From positions 154,247,043-154,311,042 of the forward strand of contig CP136069.1 of assembly GCA_032622095.1 (NCBI GenBank): 64,000 nucleotides of DNA, read 5' to 3'. The notes beneath the pieces are model-generated. The model saw only the letters and a program-made list of their open reading frames with translations. It did not search any database and had not been told where the DNA came from. The position numbers and the translations under genes are program-made. Positions 12,836 through 23,014 of the stretch are shown one piece after another. The number at the start of each line of letters is the position of its first letter. The stretch's first letter is position 1. This DNA is from Siphonodentalium dalli. Taxonomy: Eukaryota; Mollusca; Scaphopoda; Gadilida; Siphonodentaliidae.

Positions 12836-13156
12836 ATAACTTTAATTAGTTTGCCTCTTAGTAACAGTGTACTACATGTATGGACAACTCTTTCAAATGA
12901 GTGACATCACAAAAAATCATTGTCTATGCATTATTTAACTGTGAAATAGAATTATGCCATGTTGTAAAGCCTAAAACTATATTACTCAATTTAAGGCAAA
13001 TTGAAGTGATATTCACCTACAGTAAGTACATGTACAAATGTAGTTTGATAACAAGCCGTACCGGGCAAAAATTCGAAAAAAAATTTGGACCGATATAGCC
13101 ATCAGTAGGAAACTTCCTTCCAAGGGGTGCTGTCGTAACATACAGGTATCAAGGTG

Positions 13157-13631
13157 CAGCCCTGGGAATTAGCCTAGGCAATAGGCAATGCCTAGGTAAA
13201 AGCAGAGGCAAAATCGGTTTGCCTAGGCAATAATATTTCCTAGGTAAAACAAGTTCATTGGGTTACTAAAATTGATTTGTGTATATCAGAAATAGAACCT
13301 CTTTAGCCAAAATGATTTCCTTAAATAACTCATTACATATATTGTCCTACAATTGTTTCCATGGCACTGGGCCACTAACTACTACCGTAGTAGCTACCCG
13401 TTATAAGGACACTTATTTTGGAGATGATTTGTGGAATTGTACATATATGTTGAGTAATGGCCTGGAAATAATGTTCCGCAAAATAACTAGGCAATTCTGG
13501 GCAATTCATGTTATTATTGAATCATATTGATTTGAGATGGCAATATTGTTGCAAAATTGCTTAGGTAAAATCTGTTTTTGCCTAGGCCGATTTCCTTCAC
13601 CTAGGCAAATTTTCCTTAATTCCCAGGGCTG
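13157..13631. mobile_element. 475-bp MITE, CAGCCCTGGGAATTA TIR, AAGGTG target duplication
   Basis: The element starts CAGCCCTGGGAATTA at 13157 and ends TTAATTCCCAGGGCTG at 13631. It is flanked by exact direct repeats AAGGTG (13151-13156 and 13632-13637). Subterminal GCCTAGGCA/TGCCTAGG palindromes recur at both ends (five or more CCTAGG sites), a typical arrangement of subterminal transposase-binding sites. The CAG start suggests hAT, but hAT duplicates 8 bp and only 6 match here. Confidence 0.7.
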
Positions 13632-13739
13632 AAGGTGGACCCCCCTCCCCAATGGGGAGACTATCTAGCCACGTCTCTGATTTCAGTGGTCACACAATGA
13701 GTGAACAAGAGATCCAGAGCTCTTTCGCAGATAAGTCAT

Positions 13740-13920
13740 GGCTTCCTATACTTAAACTGAGGCCACAGGGGCTTGTTAAGAAAACAAGTACAAATATACA
13801 TACAAAAACATGCGTTTGTAAAGCATTACATGTATATCAATAGAATATTGATGCATTTATAATGTTTGATAAAGTGGCACCCTCAATTTTACTTGTTTTC
13901 TTTACAACAAGCCCCTGTGA
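13740..13920. repeat. Inverted repeat CACAGGGGCTTGTT
   Basis: CCACAGGGGCTTGTTAAGAA at about 13764 is answered by the reverse complement (TTCTTTACAACAAGCCCCTGTG) near 13896-13918, giving a ~155-bp foldback structure of unknown family. Confidence 0.5.
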
Positions 13921-14175
13921 CTATATCACATGTACAATTAGTTCAAGATTGAACTTAACACTAAACGCTGCTTTAATATTTAGTATTACCTTTATTTGGA
14001 AATAAATTATAATGTGCAATAGACTGAACAGCCAATAGGTTGCTGGACATTTCGTGCCATAGAAGTTTGACATAGAGATGTTTCGCACCAGGGTTCTGGA
14101 CATTTCATACCGGTACATGTATCATTTCGACAATTTGTACCATTGAGTATACCGTATGATTTTTTGGAAATAACA

Positions 14176-15314
14176 TTAAAGTTACTCAAACCGATTCGAT
14201 GGTTCCCATGTTATTAGATTCGAACAAAATTTTTTTTTTTTCAAATGCCGCTTCGGTTATCAGAATCGATTAATGGCCCAAAAAAAAAATATGCTAACCA
14301 GCAGGGGGAGGGGGGGGGGCGGAAAAAAACTGCGGGACACAACGTACCGGGGGGTGGGAGGGGGGGGGGGGGGGGGTACATAGGCGTAAAAAAATTTACA
14401 CGTAAATTTTTTCCTTATTCATTTAGGGGGGAAGGTTGTCGGAAAAAATTTGCATGTAATATTTTTCCAAATATGTATTTTCAGACTCACAACTTAAATT
14501 TTCTCTCATTTTATAGAATATGGATTAACCTTAATATCCAAATCATATATACATGAGTAGTACAATCCACATAAAACAATTTTGGATAACCACTGTCTTG
14601 GTTTACATGTGATATTGACCCCATTAACCCTCTTAATAATGCCGACTATGTCAGTGTCTACCAGTCGAATGCAGAATTCTACCCTGCGATCGCTTATCTG
14701 GCAAATTTTTACTGCAGAACTATCCCATGTATTAAACAATTTCTCCTCCAATGGTATCAGAAAACAGTTATATGCTGGTATCTCACTCATCTCATTTGCA
14801 TCTTTTTCAAAGTCGAGGTAATGACTAGTTGTCATTTTTTAAAGTGCATACATAGCGTTGCGATCACCAATATACATGTTTGTACATGTCATGACATCAC
14901 GAGGTATTTTAGTCATAATAATCTAAACTAAGTTACCAAGCACCTTCTCGTGAATTGTATGCTCCGGTGTTTTTTTCGGTTTCCGGTCAAACCGAGTTGT
15001 TGTCCAGCTGGGGTAGATTTGATTTTTCTGGGGGGGGGGGGGGCAATGGTCAGTGGAAAAAAACTGCAGTTTTTGCTGTTTGGGGGGGGGGGGGTATCCA
15101 AACCGAAGAAAACAGTTTTTTCCACCCTGTGTCTGCAGTTTTTTTTCCGCCCCCCCCCCCCTGTAACCAGTCAACAATAGTAAACAATTGCCCAAAACCT
15201 GTTATTTATCAACATTTTGTGGTCAACACGGGCTTGACTCGAATCAAATATGTTTACACCCGAAGCCAAGGAAATAGTAATATGCAAGCGTTAATTCGGA
15301 TTATGTATCTTTAA
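14176..15314. mobile_element. TTAA-flanked MITE carrying a nested poly-G element
   Basis: TTAA-AGTTACTCAAACCG at the left and CGGATTATGTATCT-TTAA at the right match the AGGTACTCAATCCG family, but the copy is 1.1 kb instead of ~0.45 kb. The excess appears to be a second element whose inverted ends are poly-G followed by CGGAAAAAAACTGC (about 14300-14330) and GCAGTTTTTTTTCCG followed by poly-C (about 15133-15162). An open frame on the minus strand inside it (14506-14835) has protein-like composition but no recognised family. Confidence 0.55.
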
Positions 15315-16221
15315 CTTTGTTGCCACAATTTCAATTTGTTAATTTTTTTTCGCAAAAAAAGAAAGAAATATGTTTACATGTAATTGTCGGGTTGTCATCA
15401 TCACGTAACTTTAAATCGTAAACATGTTCGCTTTCATTAAGTTAACAAAATTAAAATAATTTTTCACATGGTACGCTGCATATGCATGACCAATTACCAT
15501 TTGTGGGAACCAACAAAATATACAAATGTATATGGTGTGAAATGACAAAAAATATGGTACGAAACAATCAACTGTGTGGTTAAACATCTACAAATTCTTA
15601 AACAATGTTCAAGAAATTTAGAGGTCTCCCCTCTTACAATACAACAGTGAGCAATGTTCCAGGAAGACCGATCAATGAATCTATTTTAACTCGATCAGGC
15701 TATTATTGTATGTACAATGTATATCGGTTGTTCACCTACACTTGTCCAACTGATTTTGGAGAATATATACAAGCGAAATTGTTAAAAAAAAATTTTTATT
15801 AATTATAATAAATAATCATCAAATTGGAAGAGTTCAGCATCAGCTCCTTGCCTGCATTGTTGAATACGGCCCACGTCGGATTACCATCGGAAAAAACATC
15901 GAAAATAGGTGATTTACTTCCCAAATTGCCATCGTAGTTTTAGAATCTTTTTCCACCAAGAATGTGTTGAAAACTGCAGACAACTGTTCTATGCACATTA
16001 CAGTCCAATAATTTTGATTCTTGGTTGATAAACATTCCTCTAAAACATAAATCTGTCAATTAAAGTGTCAATTTGTTTCAATTGCGAAACGTCAACCTCC
16101 ACCAGTCCACTGTGACTGTCCAGAATCGAAAATCCAATTCACAATATTCATCGAAAATTCTCAAAACAGCGTCCAACGTATAGTCCAAGCACAACTCCGT
16201 GATATTATATGATTACACACT

Positions 16222-16365
16222 TCAGTCATCAATACTTTCTAAATGTCCAAATTGTTGAAAATAGTAGATTTGTATCGTAAGTCGCCATAAACAAAACAAA
16301 TGAGAAAACACGTGGACATGTTTACGTCTTATTCCATCATCCGAAAAAAAGTTGCGTTCCGCCAT
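16222..16365 (-). CDS. Short inward ORF at right end of large element (47 aa)
   Basis: Reading leftwards from the ATG at 16365 (preceded by TGACGTCA), the predicted peptide starts MAERNFFSDDGIRRKHVH and stops at 16222. It mirrors the position of the 9213 ORF at the other end. The start context is good (TCAATGG). It may be a first exon; no family recognised. Confidence 0.25.
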   Translation of the reverse strand: MAERNFFSDDGIRRKHVHVFSHLFCLWRLTIQIYYFQQFGHLESIDD

Positions 16366-16584
16366 TGACGTCACGCTTCTTTGTGCACATAAAACTGGCG
16401 AGTGGCTTTTTAGTTTTTCCTTATTATTTTCGACGTCAAAAAGGCATTAAAATCTCGATTTTTACGCTATAAGTTGGTGTTTTCGAATATGATTCGTTTT
16501 TAGTAACCTTAATTCTACATTATGACACTGGTATAGTTTATTTTACTGAACAAAAAGTTTTATTAACAGTTCCCTTTTAAGGAC

Positions 16585-17520
16585 AATGGGGGTCGATACA
16601 ATTTTCCTCCATTTACCTGAAGTCTGAAGTTAGCGGACGTAATTTCGTTGTGTTTTTGCTGTTTAACCATTCGGCAAACCTCGTCATATTCCGTCATCCT
16701 TGGCCGGCAGAGGTCACAGGTCGAGGAGTTCAGAATAGCTGTTTAACGTCAAGAACAATTATCAATGGAAGCATCCGGCATCCGATATATGTGCCCGACG
16801 TCATCCGGCGTACGGTGGTCTGGCATCTGGAATACGCCATAACAGACCCCGCATCCGGCGTACGAAAGGGGGGGGGGGGTCGTCACCCTCAAATATGCAC
16901 CAGGATTTTTCGGAACTGTTTTGAACTTCGAAGAAAGTTTCCAGAAATATGTTCGCACCTCACTGTCTCTGCGAAAAAAAAAACGATTCCGCACGCTTTT
17001 AGACTTGATCTCAACTCATTTCCCTAGTTTCAAGTTACATAAAATAGGATTCTAATGGGCCGTACTATTGCCCACTTTTATTTTCCATGCAGGGTATATA
17101 TATAATATATTTATAATAATAAAACACGAAGCTGTTGGCAGATGGATCGGTTTAGCCTGCCCGTGTAATACGAGTCTCAGCTGTTTGGACATCGACGCAA
17201 TCATGTCTGGTGTTTTGCGCGCCATGTGACGTCCTGGTGTGCGTTGTGACGTCATGGCGTCGTTATCGGTTTCCAGAAAGAAATCTTTCAATATTGTTCT
17301 TTTATGAACGATTTATTACCAAAATAAAAACAGATAACAATGCAATTTAAGTATATATGTGGATTTAATTTAAAATTGGTGCAACCGTTTCATATTAGCG
17401 CATGTGCATTCTTTACATTATGTACTTCCGGTATGACGTAATATATTCGCGGAAGGACAAATAAACAGACAAATAAACGGACCGAAAACATTACTTGCGT
17501 CCAGTATAGACTGGCGCAAG
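16585..17520. other. Intergenic DNA with GCATCCGG repeat and poly-G tract
   Basis: GGCATCCGG/CATCCGGCGTACG words at 16770-16865 pair with 2216-2345; a poly-G run sits at about 16868-16878. The remainder to 17520 shows no supported gene. Confidence 0.4.
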
Positions 17521-17524
17521 TAAT

Positions 17525-17764
17525 AACGCTCTTTATGTTTTCCATATCCGGATCTAAACAAAAGCCAGCTAGGTTGTGTTACGTTTTTTGCTTTTGTTTA
17601 CATAACAAAGGAAAACGTTTGACAATAACATACTGTTTATGCCATATTTCTGATTTCTGAACAAAGTATGTCTATATTTTACTATTCTTTCTGTTTATGG
17701 CGGTTTTTTACGGAGGTGAATATTTTAACAGCATACCCACCGCCAACGCCGCCCGTATCTTTAA
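17525..17764. mobile_element. Half copy of the TTAA foldback MITE
   Basis: ACGCTCTTTATGTTTTCCAT through CTTTTGTTTACATAACAAAG to GCCGCCCGTATC-TTTAA matches one arm of the 23962-24488 element. The second arm is missing. Confidence 0.65.
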
Positions 17765-17789
17765 CAGTTTTTATCATTTTTTATCATTT

Positions 17790-18060
17790 TTTTCTTTCAT
17801 TCGATAATCATTTTTATCATTTATTTCTTATATTTTCATCAACAATTTATCATTTTATATCATTATTTCTTACATTCTTTAACCTTTTATTTCATTTGCT
17901 CCTAGATTCTTTAACAATTATAAAACAAAATATTAATTGTTTTTAGGCCAATGCATTCTCTTATATATGCGAGGTGACCTATGATCGACTCGCATATATA
18001 AGAGAATGCATTGGGACAGGGTTTTCGTAAAAAATCAGGAAGCTCAAGTAGTTACATGTA
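17790..18060. repeat. Hairpin module (GCATATATAAGAGAATGCATT) with T-rich arm
   Basis: GGCCAATGCATTCTCTTATA at 17946 is followed by a ~15-nt loop and the reverse complement ending near 18015. The flanking T-rich TTATCATTT arm and the ACAGGGTTTTCGTAAAA side match the third TIR family (21595-21832). Confidence 0.65.
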
Positions 18061-18590
18061 GCTATAGTCTATAGATGCATTTTATAGATGCGCCCTAATT
18101 CAGGGGCGCATGTGCTTTCTTATGATTGGAGTTTTATTAGCATTGGTTTAACTTCACAGAGCGTTAATTAATAGAAAGGGTCATTATAAGCTCAGAGCTC
18201 CGGGAACTTGATATTTTTTAATTTGGTTATATACTACAAGAAGGGTCGCAGGTCCCCATTTAGAGAAAACCTGTTGAAGTGGCTTCAAAAACAACATTTA
18301 AAAAAATATCAGATTTGTTGACAGCACTATATATACCACTTCCTTGGACATTAGTCTTTACCACTAACATGCATAACATAATCATAACCGTGTTGATTAA
18401 AAAGAAAATCAGTAAAATTCGCTCTTCATAGTTTACGTCGGTTGTTACAAAAAGTTTCCATATTTACACTGTTCTCAACTTTACTTATACAGCTATACAT
18501 GTAAAAACTTTGTTGCTACCACCATTGGTGCTTGATATTGCCAAATCACAATTAAAATAATCTACTGATGTCCTACCAACTCAGCACGTC
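18060..18590. other. Unannotated intergenic stretch
   Basis: No gene or repeat recognised. Confidence 0.3.
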
Positions 18591-18594
18591 ACTC

Positions 18595-18790
18595 ATGTAC
18601 CACCAGCCCCGTGTGGGTCCGGGGTAAAATATACATACCGCTCCACTGAGATGGGTAAGATTCCCCTAATGTGGCACCCGCGGCGTGGGGTGCGGTCCGT
18701 GAAGTGTATGAGCTCTGGTGATACTAGGGCGACCGTATCACGTGAGCCATCGACCTGTGGACTCATGGACACTTTGGTCATTCATCACAT
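18595..18790. repeat. GC-rich dispersed repeat (GGTAAGATTCCCCTAATG)
   Basis: GGGGTAAAATATACATACCG, CCACTGAGATGGGTAAGATT and GGGTGCGGTCCGTGAAGTG match, with divergence, the stretch at 22016-22135 (GAGAGGTAAGAATCCCATAA; GTGCATCCGTAAGTG). Both have higher GC than their surroundings. The family (possibly a SINE) is not identified. Confidence 0.45.
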
Positions 18791-18879
18791 TCATCTCTTG
18801 GCTCAATCAATCGGCGAGTCACGCCTCTACACAGTTTTTCAGATTTTGGAATTGCCTGCTTGGAGTGAATGGATGAGTT

Positions 18880-19590
18880 AGAATTACACTATACCGTGAT
18901 AGCCGGCAGTGGTTAAGCACACAAACGCGGAATCGCCAGCGTGATGAAAAGAACAAAATTGCTACTCAACAACATCCGATAAATTCCTATATATGTGATA
19001 ATGAACAATTGGAAGTATATATTTATTATAAACAGTTATTATAAATAAATAGTTTCCTTTTAGATCAATTTCGATGGTTTGCTTAATGAAAACCAGTTAC
19101 TTAAGACGTGGCATTTGACATTATCATAAAGAGTCTAATAATGTTGTAACGATCTTCCAGAGGTATGGCATGCATGCAATACTATAACTTCTATATAGGG
19201 CTATATTTAAGATATATGCATTTATTATAACATACCCAGAAAGTTCTGCTATTGGAATATAGATAACATGGTGATGGTTGTGTGCGTTATTCATTATATA
19301 TATGCATGTACCAAAGAGTCAAACTACAAACTACGTTGTATACTGTACAGAGATTTGTCCATCATATGTAGCCCAACGCACATAGTATATCTAATGGTAT
19401 AAACAGTTGTGTTCAAAGTAGCCCCAACCCCGGGGCTTCTTTGAACACGTGTGTATCAGCACATACCTACCATCTCTACTCCAATCGGTTATATCATTTA
19501 AGTTTGGAAGGACGAACGTAGTCACACCAGGATATACATCAGTTTATTATTTAGAAAGACTATGTCTGGTGCAAGATATGAACGAAATAT
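18880..19590. other. Unannotated intergenic stretch
   Basis: No gene recognised. A short palindrome-like AGCCCCAACCCCGGGGCT (about 19421-19438) is the only structured feature seen. Confidence 0.3.
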
Positions 19591-19591
19591 C

Positions 19592-20093
19592 TTAAAGGCA
19601 CGTGCGGCCTTAATTGTCGAAAATATTCATATTTGTTCCAAACACCGTAAACAGAAAAACAGTAAAACGCATACAGTTCCGTTCATATATACCATGACCA
19701 TCGCGTAAACAGCATGTTATCATAAAGACCTACTATATTTTACCTAAGCAAGAGCCTGATTGTGTTACAGAAGACAGCAAAATACTACTGGCTAATCACA
19801 CACAAATGGCATAAACGCTCTTTATTAGTTCCATATCAGGTATTCACCAACAAAGAACGCTCTTTATGTTTACCATCATAATATAAACAAACACCAGAAA
19901 AGTAACTTTTTACGCTTTTGTTTACATAACAATGGTCAAACATATGACCATAACATACTGTTTGTGCGATATTTCTTATTTGTATACGGACAAAGTCTAT
20001 CTACATTTTGATGTTCTTTCTGTTTGTGGCGGTTTTTGACGAGTGGAGATATTTTCACAGGATACCCACCGCCAAGGCCAACCGTGTCTTTAA
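19592..20093. mobile_element. Full-length TTAA foldback MITE (AGGCACGTGCGGCC)
   Basis: Bounded by TTAA at 19592 and 20090. The ends AGGCACGTGCGGCC and GGCCAACCGTGTCT are imperfect inverted complements. The two halves repeat each other in inverse order (AAACGCTCTTTATTAGTTCC and GAACGCTCTTTATGTTTACC lie at the centre), so each arm is about 240 bp. Non-coding. Confidence 0.7.
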
Positions 20094-20424
20094 CAGGAGC
20101 ATCACTAGGGCGTGGCAAAATACGCATTTAGTCATTTTGAATTATACTACCGCAAAATACAATAACAATTTGAGCTAAGTCGAAAAGATCCAGAACTCGT
20201 GAGAAATGAATGGAACGAATTAGAACTTGACCTGCATTTTCAACTGTAAAACACATATATCAAGTTTGATTCTGATCAGGTCGTCCAAACTTGAGTTATA
20301 GATCGGAAATTAAAATGTTAGCAGACAACCGTACGCACGGACGGACTGATAACATAATACAACCGTATCTGACACTCAATACAAATTAATCAAATTAATC
20401 AAATTAATCAGACATTATGTTGTT

Positions 20425-20830
20425 TTATGGTGACTTTTCTTCTGTAAATGGCCGCCGGGAAACTAAATATGCAATGAAAAATGTTTTATATATTTTCTCA
20501 CAGACATTCATACAGTTCAGATAGTAAACTGAGCGCATACCCTATATATAGTTGGATTCATAATATACATAATGCACTGCGTTTTAGCAAATATTTCCGG
20601 TCAAACATTCACGTATGACCAGCCTTGACAATTGTTGTTTTAATTTCGTTTAAACCACTTTTATTTTGCATAATTAAAACGTATTTCTCATGTTGTGAAG
20701 GTGAACGCTGTTGTTATAGTACAATAGCATACATTGGTTATAAAGTAGAATGATTTTATCATTCGAATTGATAGCTTGAGCTTGAGAATTTTTTAAAGTT
20801 CAAGATTTCTTCTTTAACCGACGTTCTTAA
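20425..20830. repeat. Dispersed sequence shared with intron at 60740-61120
   Basis: Shared landmarks in the same order and orientation include ATATGC-ATGAAAAATGTTTT, ACTGAGCGCATACC, GTTGTTATAGTAC and ATAGCATACATTGGTTA. Divergence is substantial. It could be an old transposon or a remnant of an earlier duplication of the cysteine-gene intron. Confidence 0.5.
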
Positions 20831-21199
20831 AGACATAGCTGGCCCTCGTTATAGGTTATACTATAGAAACAACAATTACCAAATTATGAAATTTTCCTCA
20901 AAAATATACTAATAGTATAGTATAATGATAGTATGAACGCGATATTATCCACAGAACACACTTTGTATGAGTAGATCCTTTGTTTATTTACAGCACGTAA
21001 ATAGAGAGCGATAGGCAAAATACTCAACACCGTAGCAATGTTTTTAGGAGAGTGACTCACAGTGACCCATTCAACACCGAAATCTTGAGAGGCGAGAATT
21101 ACCAAACGCTATACCGGTATTTTGCAAATGCAACGTGGTGGCATTTCTAACAAAAGTTCAATTAGTGGGTTCTCCCCGAGTCCCCGGCGTTGAGTGTTT

Positions 21200-21415
21200 T
21201 GCTTATCGCATACTCTTTGGGTACTGTTTGTTTACATAAAATTGCGTTTGTTTACATAACACAGAGTATTAAAATGACAATACTATTCTCCTTACACGAT
21301 ATTTAGTATTGGTATAAGAACAACATTTGTCTATATTGTAATACTATATCTGTTTAAGGCGGTTTTAACGGATTGTAACAGCAATACACACCGTCAAATC
21401 TTACAGTATCTTTAA
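21200..21415. mobile_element. Half copy of the TTAA foldback MITE
   Basis: TTTGTTTACATAACACAGAG, then CTATATCTGTTTAAGGCGGT and GTATC-TTTAA at 21412, follow the same order as the 17525-17764 half copy. More diverged than the full copies. Confidence 0.55.
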
Positions 21416-21594
21416 CACCAACAGCAACTAAAGATAACCTGGGTTGTATTTAAACTCGACTATGGCCTTTTATGTCGATAAATACTCAAAAAGACCGATA
21501 TGCAGACTGTATTTACTCTGAAAATCTAAAGTTAATAGAAAATTAGCAAGTTTTTCAATTTTCCCGATTAAAAGTAAAACATATAATTCACAAC

Positions 21595-21832
21595 CCTAAT
21601 GACGGGAGATGCGCTGGTGCATAATTAAAAATCATGTACCAGTGCATTCTCCTATATATGCGAGTCTCCCACAGGGAGCCAGGCATATATAATAGAATGC
21701 ACTGGCTTACAATGTCAAGGTAAATATTTTAGGCCAATGTATTCTGTTATATATGCGAGGCTCCCTATGGGATATAAGAGAATGCATTGGCACAGGGTTT
21801 TCGCAAAATTTCAGGAAGCTCCAGTCATGAAA
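21595..21832. mobile_element. Third-family MITE with two hairpin modules
   Basis: The left end ATGACGGGAGATGCGCTGG and right end GGAAGCTCCAGTCAT share only a short inverted CATGAC(G/T)GGAG. Between them are two hairpins of the CATATATAAGAGAATGC type (about 21640-21710 and 21733-21795). Related ends occur at 25345-25395, 44992 and 50034-50286. Confidence 0.6.
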
Positions 21833-22015
21833 GGCTAATACCCACAATGATCGCCTCAAACACAGCTGTTGGACTCTATGACGAAATGAAATTTCCATAA
21901 GTATTGTATATCCCAAATAATTATAGAAAAGATTAGTGCGGAAAACAACAGATTGCCAAGGTATCACACCAACTCCCCTTTTCATTTTCAAATATTAGTT
22001 TTTGGAAGTTGCTTG

Positions 22016-22135
22016 TGTGCATGGGGTAGAATATGGCTACCGCCCCACCGCGAGAGGTAAGAATCCCATAATGACCACCCTGTGCATCGTAGGGTGCATC
22101 CGTAAGTGGGTGATTTAGGAGTCATGGTGGTGCTA
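22016..22135. repeat. Second copy of the GGTAAGA-TCCC-TAATG repeat
   Basis: Partner of 18595-18790, with the same word order and GC enrichment. Confidence 0.45.
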
Positions 22136-22549
22136 AGTGGGTTTTATTACATGACCCTACCATTATTCCATTCAATAAAGCCATTCTATAAATTGTGATA
22201 TGCAACGTTCGTTGCATAACAGGAATTAGTGCCAGGTGACCTTTGACTTCCGGTTTGTCGTTTGATTAAATTCCGTATGCTATGTCTCAAAATACAATGG
22301 CTTATAATATTTTTCCAACAAACTCTAATTAATGAAGAGTTTGAAAAGTTATTTCATTAAATATACGCCATTAAATACGTCAAAGAGTACTTATCTGGGA
22401 CTATTTTTTTACGCGGGTGAACAACGCATAGTAGTGAAACTTCATCGCAGGCCTTACAGAAGCCGACGTTAGTTTTACGTCCCATTTGTTGATTTAAGAT
22501 TGCTTTATCGAGGTTTTGGATCATGTAATAAATAGAATCTACAACTCAT

Positions 22550-22612
22550 CCCCAGTTTATAGCGGAATTTACAAAACGAGTCCAGTAAATTCCGCTATAA
22601 ACTGGGGATCAC
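22550..22612. repeat. Hairpin CCCCAGTTTATAGCGG
   Basis: TCCCCAGTTTATAGCGGAAT and its reverse complement are separated by about 12 nt, giving a ~24-bp perfect stem. It lies ~380 bp upstream of the first candidate coding exon. Confidence 0.8.
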
Positions 22613-22622
22613 ACGGGGAATC

Positions 22623-22727
22623 GACGTATGAGTACGGCTTAGCTATTGGTCCATTTCGGTTGTGAATGTAGTTTGACGTATGAGTACGGCTTAGCTATTG
22701 GCCCATTTCGGTAGTGAATGTAGTTGA
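22623..22727. repeat. 52-bp tandem duplication upstream of the first exon
   Basis: Two copies of a unit starting GACGTATGAGTACGGCTTAG and containing CTATTGG(T/C)CCATTTCGG, period 52 bp, with a handful of differences. CTATTGG is an inverted-CCAAT-like word, so the duplication may double a promoter element. Confidence 0.75.
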
Positions 22728-22863
22728 TGTTTCATAATGTGTGCACAGTTACTATCACAATCGACAGAACACAATTAAATTTCATTACCCTTATATCGTA
22801 CAGGGTATAGTTTCAAATTGGCCTTGTATTGGCCTGTCCGATTGCGCGAACTAAATATGTTAC

Positions 22864-22873
22864 TATAAATAGA
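22864..22873 (+). promoter_or_regulatory. Candidate TATA box
   Basis: CTATAAATAGA is a good TATA consensus ~130 bp upstream of the candidate start codon at 22996 and ~110 bp upstream of the CTTGACAG acceptor-like site. If used, transcription would begin near 22895 and the short ATG frame at 22930 (13 codons) would be an upstream ORF. Confidence 0.3.
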
Positions 22874-22974
22874 AAAAAAGAATAATAGGCGAGTAGGAAT
22901 CCCACAGGGGTAATATGCGTTACGCGTACATGCAGCTGAACCTGGTTATTATCTTGTTATCCACTTCTTGACAG

Positions 22975-23014
22975 GTCCTCTTGGGAGTTCTGGTCATGCT
23001 GCTGGTCATCAAAT
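22975..23014 (+). CDS. Signal-peptide exon of cysteine-rich gene (candidate first coding exon)
   Basis: The frame reads LLGVLVMLLVIK and ends one base into a codon at the GTGAGT donor (23015), that is, a phase-1 intron. Joining to the exon at 26048, which starts with two bases completing a codon, gives VIKCVLTASYA|EVC, a hydrophobic stretch followed by a small-x-small cleavage site. Two starts are possible: the ATG at 22996 within the exon (MLLVIKCVLTASYA), or an upstream exon spliced to the CTTGACAG acceptor at 22974. An in-frame TGA at 22969 excludes simple extension upstream. The donor is the first unit of the adjacent minisatellite. Confidence rests on phase agreement and signal-peptide character, not on homology. 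Confidence 0.45.

Larger units (their letters stand above)
8978..16580. mobile_element. Putative large (~7.6 kb) TTAA-flanked DNA transposon
   Basis: The left boundary TTAA-ATGGGAACTGTTAA is matched by the inverted right boundary TTAACAGTTCCCTT-TTAA (14 of 15 terminal positions agree). About 190 bp inside each end there is a TGACGTCA box followed within 50 bp by an ATG in good context pointing inwards (9213 on +, 16365 on -), so the two ends have matching architecture. The interior is heavily interrupted by nested MITEs. TTAA target sites suggest a piggyBac- or Kolobok-type element. No transposase core was recognised, so the copy is probably dead. Pairing the two ends over 7.6 kb is an inference. 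Confidence 0.4.

Noticed and set aside
14506-14835. Minus-strand 109-codon frame with protein-like composition inside a poly-G element
   Set aside because: No motif or splice support, and a shadow frame exists on the other strand. Mentioned within the element but not called as a gene.
15133-15162. tRNA, rRNA or other structured RNA genes in the window
   Set aside because: No cloverleaf with A/B-box sequence or rRNA segment was recognised by eye. A covariance-model search would be needed to exclude degraded tRNA-derived SINE heads.
22930-22971. 13-codon ATG frame (MQLNLVIILLSTS) as the real signal peptide
   Set aside because: It stops at TGA directly before the acceptor-like CAG. An intron between it and the next exon would be only ~30 bp. 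Kept only as a possible upstream ORF.
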